NCBI GenBank assembly: GCA_045628085.1
Contig: JAZQOZ010000048.1
Location: 1 to 8,374, forward strand
DNA from: Firm-04 sp045628085
GTDB taxonomy: Bacteria; Bacillota; Clostridia; Oscillospirales; Ruminococcaceae
Direction: 5' to 3'
Length of the DNA stretch: 8,374 bases
The notes under the pieces are model-generated. The model worked only from the letters and a program-made list of their open reading frames with translations, was not told the DNA's origin and did not search any database. Position 1 is the stretch's first letter, and every line of letters begins with the position of its first letter. Shown here piece after piece: positions 5,721 to 8,374 of the stretch. Made by a program: the position numbers and the translations under genes.

Positions 5721-6680
5721 TCAGATGCTGATAACCTCTGTCAGATTATAAAGATCATCCTCGAAAGGCTTCGTCATTTTGAGTGCTTCCTGAATATCGT
5801 AATCGACGAGCTTTGTGCCGCGGATACCGACGACACGGTTGCCGATGCCCTGTTCGAGCAGATTGACGGCATAGTTGCCCATCTGGCTTGCGAGAACTCT
5901 GTCGCGGACTGTCGGCGAGCCGCCGCGCTGTACGTGACCGAGAATGGTTGCACGGGATTCGATACCGGTTCTTTCCTGAATTGTCTTTGCGAGTTCTTCA
6001 GAGTGACCGATGCCCTCAGCAACGATGATGATGAAATTCTGCTTGCCGATCTTGCGGCTTGCCTGCATCTTGTCGATGATCGCATCCAGATTGTATTCTC
6101 TTTCCGGACAAAGAATTTCAACTGCACCGCAGGCGACACCGGTATTGACGGCGATATAGCCTGCGCCTCTGCCCATGACCTCAACGATCGAGCATCTGTC
6201 GTGGCTGTGGCTGGTATCACGGATCTTATCAACAAGCTCCATAACGGTGTTCATTGCGGTATCGTAGCCGATCGTGAAATCGGTGCTGGAAATATCGTTG
6301 TCGATCGTTCCGGGGATACCGATGCAGGGGATGCCGTGTGCAGAAAGGTCGCCTGCGCCGCGGTATGAACCGTCGCCGCCGATGACAACAAGTCCCTCAA
6401 TGCCGAGTTCCTTGCAAGCTTCTACACCTCTCAGTACGCCGGCTTCTTCCTTGAACTCCACGCAGCGTGCGGAAAACAGCTTTGTACCGCCGCGCTGGAT
6501 AATGGAAGATACCGAACGCAGATCCATTTCATAAACATCATGATTCAGCAGACCGTTATAGCCTCTGTTAATACCGACGACGGACATACCCTTGTAGATC
6601 GCAGTACGGACGACCGCACGGATCGCTGCATTCATGCCCGGTGCATCGCCGCCGCTTGTCAGAACACCAATTCGCTTCAT
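5721..6680 (-). CDS. pfkA: ATP-dependent 6-phosphofructokinase
   Basis: The enzyme of 319 residues phosphorylates fructose 6-phosphate to fructose 1,6-bisphosphate, the committed step of glycolysis in the cytoplasm. Residue numbering matches the Bacillus and E. coli enzymes: GGDAPGMN (10-17) and GGDGSYRGA (101-109), with Gly at 104 as in ATP users (PPi-dependent forms have Asp there). PGTIDNDI holds Asp127 and Asp129, and the Arg162 region reads RCSIVEVMGRGAGYIA. It lacks any extension, so it is the short bacterial allosteric type. The ATG at 6680 has AGGAGG (6690-6695) 9 bases upstream, and a vegetative promoter lies at 6766-6794. It stands alone rather than paired with pyk, which is common in these clostridia but cannot be checked here. 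Confidence 0.97.
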   Translation of the reverse strand: MKRIGVLTSGGDAPGMNAAIRAVVRTAIYKGMSVVGINRGYNGLLNHDVYEMDLRSVSSIIQRGGTKLFSARCVEFKEEAGVLRGVEACKELGIEGLVVIGGDGSYRGAGDLSAHGIPCIGIPGTIDNDISSTDFTIGYDTAMNTVMELVDKIRDTSHSHDRCSIVEVMGRGAGYIAVNTGVACGAVEILCPEREYNLDAIIDKMQASRKIGKQNFIIIVAEGIGHSEELAKTIQERTGIESRATILGHVQRGGSPTVRDRVLASQMGNYAVNLLEQGIGNRVVGIRGTKLVDYDIQEALKMTKPFEDDLYNLTEVISI

Positions 6681-6765
6681 AGTTTTTATCCTCCTCGTGA
6701 TTGCATACCGTGCTGCGGACGCACAGCATCATCCTTTTTATATCATGCATAATCTGCCGATTACT

Positions 6766-6794
6766 ATTTTACTACTTTTTTTCTTTTTCGTCAA
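6766..6794 (-). promoter_or_regulatory. Likely vegetative promoter of pfkA
   Basis: On the minus strand TTGACG (plus 6789-6794) and TAAAAT (plus 6766-6771) are 17 bases apart, with an A-rich spacer. Each box differs from consensus by one base. The start site would be near 6759, giving a leader of about 80 bases. A second -10-like TGATATAAAA lies within that leader. Confidence 0.6.
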
Positions 6795-6840
6795 GTGCCA
6801 AAAACAGCTTTTTCTGCTTTGTTTCCAAATTGTTACATTA

Positions 6841-7182
6841 TTACCGCACCGGATGCTGCGACGGATTTTTTTCTGCACCGCTGCTGCGGTTTCGGAGCTG
6901 TTTTTCTGTTTCGTATTTGCGTTTTGTGGCAAGTCCGCCGCGAATATGCCGTTCCTGTTTGTTTTTTTCGATGATCTCCCGAACCTGTGCGGAAAGTCCT
7001 GTGTGCAGTTTCGGCAGCCGGACGGTGATATCCTTATGGACGGTCGATTTGGAGATCCCGAATACGGCGGCGGTACTGCGGACGGTCGCTGCGTGCTCTG
7101 CGATATATGCGCCGAGCCGCAGGGCGCGGTCGTCAAGTATATCGGGCTCGGTACGTGCGGATGAATGGGGCTGTTTGCGCAA
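6841..7182 (-). CDS. spoIIID: Stage III sporulation transcriptional regulator SpoIIID
   Basis: A DNA-binding protein of 113 residues that, in Bacillus and clostridia, acts in the mother cell after sigma-E to activate some genes and repress others. The block LRLGAYIAEHAATVRSTAAV, then FGISKSTVHKDITVRL (about 33-55), is the SpoIIID helix-turn-helix. RHIRGGLATKRKY (78-90) is the basic C-terminal DNA-contact helix. Compared with the roughly 90-residue Bacillus protein it has about 14 extra N-terminal residues and a basic tail. I chose the TTG at 7182 because AAGGAG (7191-7196) lies 8 bases upstream. An ATG at 7239 would add 19 residues but falls inside the putative sigma-E promoter and has no RBS. 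It is divergent from the right-hand operon. Confidence 0.93.
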   Translation of the reverse strand: MRKQPHSSARTEPDILDDRALRLGAYIAEHAATVRSTAAVFGISKSTVHKDITVRLPKLHTGLSAQVREIIEKNKQERHIRGGLATKRKYETEKQLRNRSSGAEKNPSQHPVR

Positions 7183-7200
7183 TCTGCTCACTCCTTGTCT

Positions 7201-7254
7201 GCCGGACAGCGCTGAGATGCGGAGTCCTGTCTGCTGCATCTTATGCAGTCCGGC
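7201..7254. repeat. Inverted repeat in the spoIIID upstream region
   Basis: GCCGGAC (7201-7207) and GTCCGGC (7248-7254) are perfect complements, with an inner GATGC (7216-7220) and GCATC (7236-7240). The whole could fold as a nested hairpin on either strand. It lies between the divergent spoIIID and GNAT transcription units and overlaps the putative spoIIID promoter, so it might be a protein-binding site or a readthrough barrier. Confidence 0.45.
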
Positions 7255-7266
7255 AGCGTTTCATGA
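7238..7266 (-). promoter_or_regulatory. Possible sigma-E promoter of spoIIID
   Basis: On the minus strand TCATGAA (plus 7260-7266) and CATAAGAT (plus 7238-7245) are separated by 14 bases. The Bacillus sigma-E consensus is KMATATT, 14-15 bases, CATACAMT; the match is 4 of 7 and 6 of 8. spoIIID is a known sigma-E target in Bacillus, which is why I looked. Both the match and the assignment are tentative. Confidence 0.4.
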
Positions 7267-7286
7267 ATCAGATGCGCGGTGATGCG

Positions 7287-7315
7287 TTGACATTCCGGCG
7301 GTGCTATGCTATAAT
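7287..7315 (+). promoter_or_regulatory. Perfect-consensus vegetative promoter of the right-hand operon
   Basis: TTGACA (7287-7292) and TATAAT (7310-7315) are separated by exactly 17 bases. The spacer includes TGC before the -10 box, close to an extended -10. Transcription would start near 7322 and read through the broken GNAT gene into the small membrane proteins. Confidence 0.85.
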
Positions 7316-7358
7316 AAATAATAAATCAATGTGAATCTGACAGGAGTCATACTATATA

Positions 7359-7708
7359 ATGAAAATCGAAACAAAGCGGCTGTTTCTGCGTGAAATGAAT
7401 GAAGCCGGTCATGATGCGCTGTATCCGGTGCCTGCCGATCGTGAAATCATGCAGCACTATCCGTATCCTTTTGATGAAGAACGGATACGCAAAAGAATCC
7501 GCATCTGCTGTGCGTGCGCGGGCTTTTGAAAATACGCCGTTCAACGTGCTGTATTCCTATATGAAAGCGGCGAACACCGCATCTGAGGCAACCGCAAAAT
7601 CAATCGGAATGCTTCAATCGGATGCGTATTATGGATGCCGAACAGGAATTGACTCCGGTATATATGCTTGAAAGAGAATCGTACAATCATGAAAGGAGAA
7701 TATTATGA
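7359..7708 (+). pseudogene. Broken GNAT-family N-acetyltransferase (RimJ/RimL type)
   Basis: The start reads MKIETKRLFLREMNEAGHDA and then EIMQHYPYPFDEE, the usual N-terminus of Acetyltransf_3 GNAT enzymes, but the frame stops at 7527-7529 after 56 residues. From about 7483 the next frame reads NGYAKESASAVRARAFENTP and then FNVLYSYMKAANTASEATAK, which is the acetyl-CoA-binding helix and C-terminal region. Near 7615-7625 coding passes to the third frame (MDAEQELTPVYMLERES...) and ends in TGA at 7706-7708. The central 55-65 residues expected between FDEE and the GYA motif are missing, so an internal deletion plus one later indel have inactivated it. AGGAG lies 12 bases before the ATG. Its last codons overlap the next gene's ATG. 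Confidence 0.82.
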
Positions 7709-8127
7709 TATTAGTGCTGTTGTCCGGGGCTGCTTTGCCGGCAGCTGCCTGGCTGACTATGACTGTAATTGCGTTGCGTAATTCACAACCGGATTCGCCT
7801 GCACGCCCCAGATATCTCATTCTGTTTGTGCTGCTGTCTGTCCTGGGTATTGCGAGTGCCGTTCAGTTCGATAAGATCATGAATTCCTATGGTCTGAGCG
7901 ACGCGCTTCAGTTCTATTGGATTACCGGTGTATTCGGTGGATTTCCGCTGGCAGCGCTTTCTCTTTTTATTGGGGCAGTGGTTCGCTTCAACCGCTGCCC
8001 GGATGTTCCGTCCATGCTTGCAAAACGAAAAATACTTGCCGTCATTGCCGGTATTGTTTTGGGTATTTCGATTGCTTTGCCGATCACTATACTCATCGTC
8101 GGTGCAATCAATCTCAGCAAAATGTGA
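7705..8127 (+). CDS. Small four-helix membrane protein of unknown function
   Basis: I do not recognise this protein. It has 140 residues and about four hydrophobic segments (3-24, 37-54, 70-92, 109-134) with short charged loops: RNSQPDSPARPRY at 25-37, RFNRCPD at 94-100 and KRK at 107-109. The ATG overlaps the TGA of the broken GNAT gene (ATGA), and AAGGAG (7693-7698) lies 6 bases upstream, so it was translationally coupled to the acetyltransferase. Its first 54 residues resemble the following gene's product (transmembrane helix, then DSPxxxRY, then a second helix). Such small proteins can be immunity, regulatory or transporter partner proteins, but nothing here decides that. Confidence 0.75.
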   Translation: MILVLLSGAALPAAAWLTMTVIALRNSQPDSPARPRYLILFVLLSVLGIASAVQFDKIMNSYGLSDALQFYWITGVFGGFPLAALSLFIGAVVRFNRCPDVPSMLAKRKILAVIAGIVLGISIALPITILIVGAINLSKM

Positions 8128-8195
8128 CAGGATCTGATATCGTCAGAATGTCTGCATTCTTCTGAATTTGCAGCATTTCAAAAAGGAGGATTTGT

Positions 8196-8374
8196 ATGCG
8201 AACGACTTTTTTGATCGGGGCGCTGCTTCTGCTGGCTGTTGTCTGGCTCGTGAAAACGGCAGGTGCATTCCGGAAAGCAGAGAAAGATTCACCTGTGTGC
8301 CGCAGATACGGCATTGTGCTTGCTGTGCTGACCGCGCTCATCCTTGTGATCACGGCGGATTGCGTCCGCTGTCT
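8196..8374 (+). CDS. Second small membrane protein, related to the preceding one, partial
   Basis: The first 59 residues are visible before the right edge. Residues 4-20 form a hydrophobic helix, AFRKAEKDSPVCRRY is a basic loop (24-38) and residues 39-53 are a second helix. The loop and second helix align with the preceding protein (DSPARPRYLILFVLLSVLG against DSPVCRRYGIVLAVLTALI), which suggests tandem duplication. AAGGAGG (8183-8189) lies 6 bases before the ATG. The 68 bases between the two genes hold no clear terminator or promoter, so they are probably one transcript. Function unknown. Confidence 0.72.
   Translation, partial: MRTTFLIGALLLLAVVWLVKTAGAFRKAEKDSPVCRRYGIVLAVLTALILVITADCVRC

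Noticed and set aside
5774..6235. Minus-strand frame of 153 codons inside pfkA
   Set aside because: It is the +1 frame of pfkA on the same strand, Ser/Arg-rich, without RBS or recognisable domain.
6634..7282. Two long plus-strand open frames (176 and 193 codons) opposite pfkA's start and spoIIID
   Set aside because: They overlap each other and lie antisense to spoIIID; their sequences are low-complexity Phe/Cys/Ser-rich shadows of the minus-strand coding frame.
8128..8195. Short stem CAGAATG/CATTC between the two small membrane genes as a terminator
   Set aside because: The stem is short and interrupted, and no T-tract follows it.

Overview
The window looks like chromosomal DNA from a spore-forming, low-to-mid GC anaerobe of the Clostridia, most likely a Ruminococcus-like member of the Oscillospiraceae. 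This rests on a SpoIIID regulator, a SpoIIM-like membrane protein, a folate ECF transporter behind a tetrahydrofolate riboswitch, strong AGGAGG ribosome binding sites, and a secreted leucine-rich-repeat protein with Listeria-Bacteroides repeats. No database search was possible; all names come from reading the sequence.

Layout. (1) Positions 1-1781, minus strand: a large secreted surface protein (signal peptide, BspA-type LRRs, InlB B-repeats), running off the left edge. It has a perfect promoter and RBS, but the start ATG is out of frame with the rest by one base in an A tract. (2) 1882-2372: about 490 bases with no intact gene. This stretch holds the tail of a probable tyrosine recombinase, a 3' tRNA fragment and a strong terminator, which together look like the right-hand junction of an integrated element. 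(3) 2373-6680, minus strand, read right to left: pfkA, a tetrahydrofolate riboswitch, folT (folate ECF S component), proC, a SpoIIM-like membrane protein and a DUF624-like membrane protein, ending at the terminator at 2331-2365. (4) 6841-7182, minus strand: spoIIID, with a TTG start and a possible sigma-E promoter. (5) 7287-8374, plus strand: a perfect-consensus promoter, then a broken GNAT acetyltransferase gene whose stop overlaps the start of a small four-helix membrane protein, then a second related small membrane protein cut by the right edge.

How they fit together. The folT leader binds reduced folate and probably hides the folT ribosome binding site in a long hairpin, so folate uptake is feedback controlled. 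proC follows folT after 77 bases with no obvious terminator. The SpoIIM-like gene is preceded by a second hairpin that covers its own RBS. pfkA has its own promoter. On the right, the promoter of the dead acetyltransferase gene now seems to serve the two small membrane proteins.

The points most worth a second look are the one-base frameshift in the surface protein's signal peptide, the recombinase-tail/tRNA-fragment junction, the two RBS-covering hairpins, the deleted GNAT gene and the tandem related membrane proteins.
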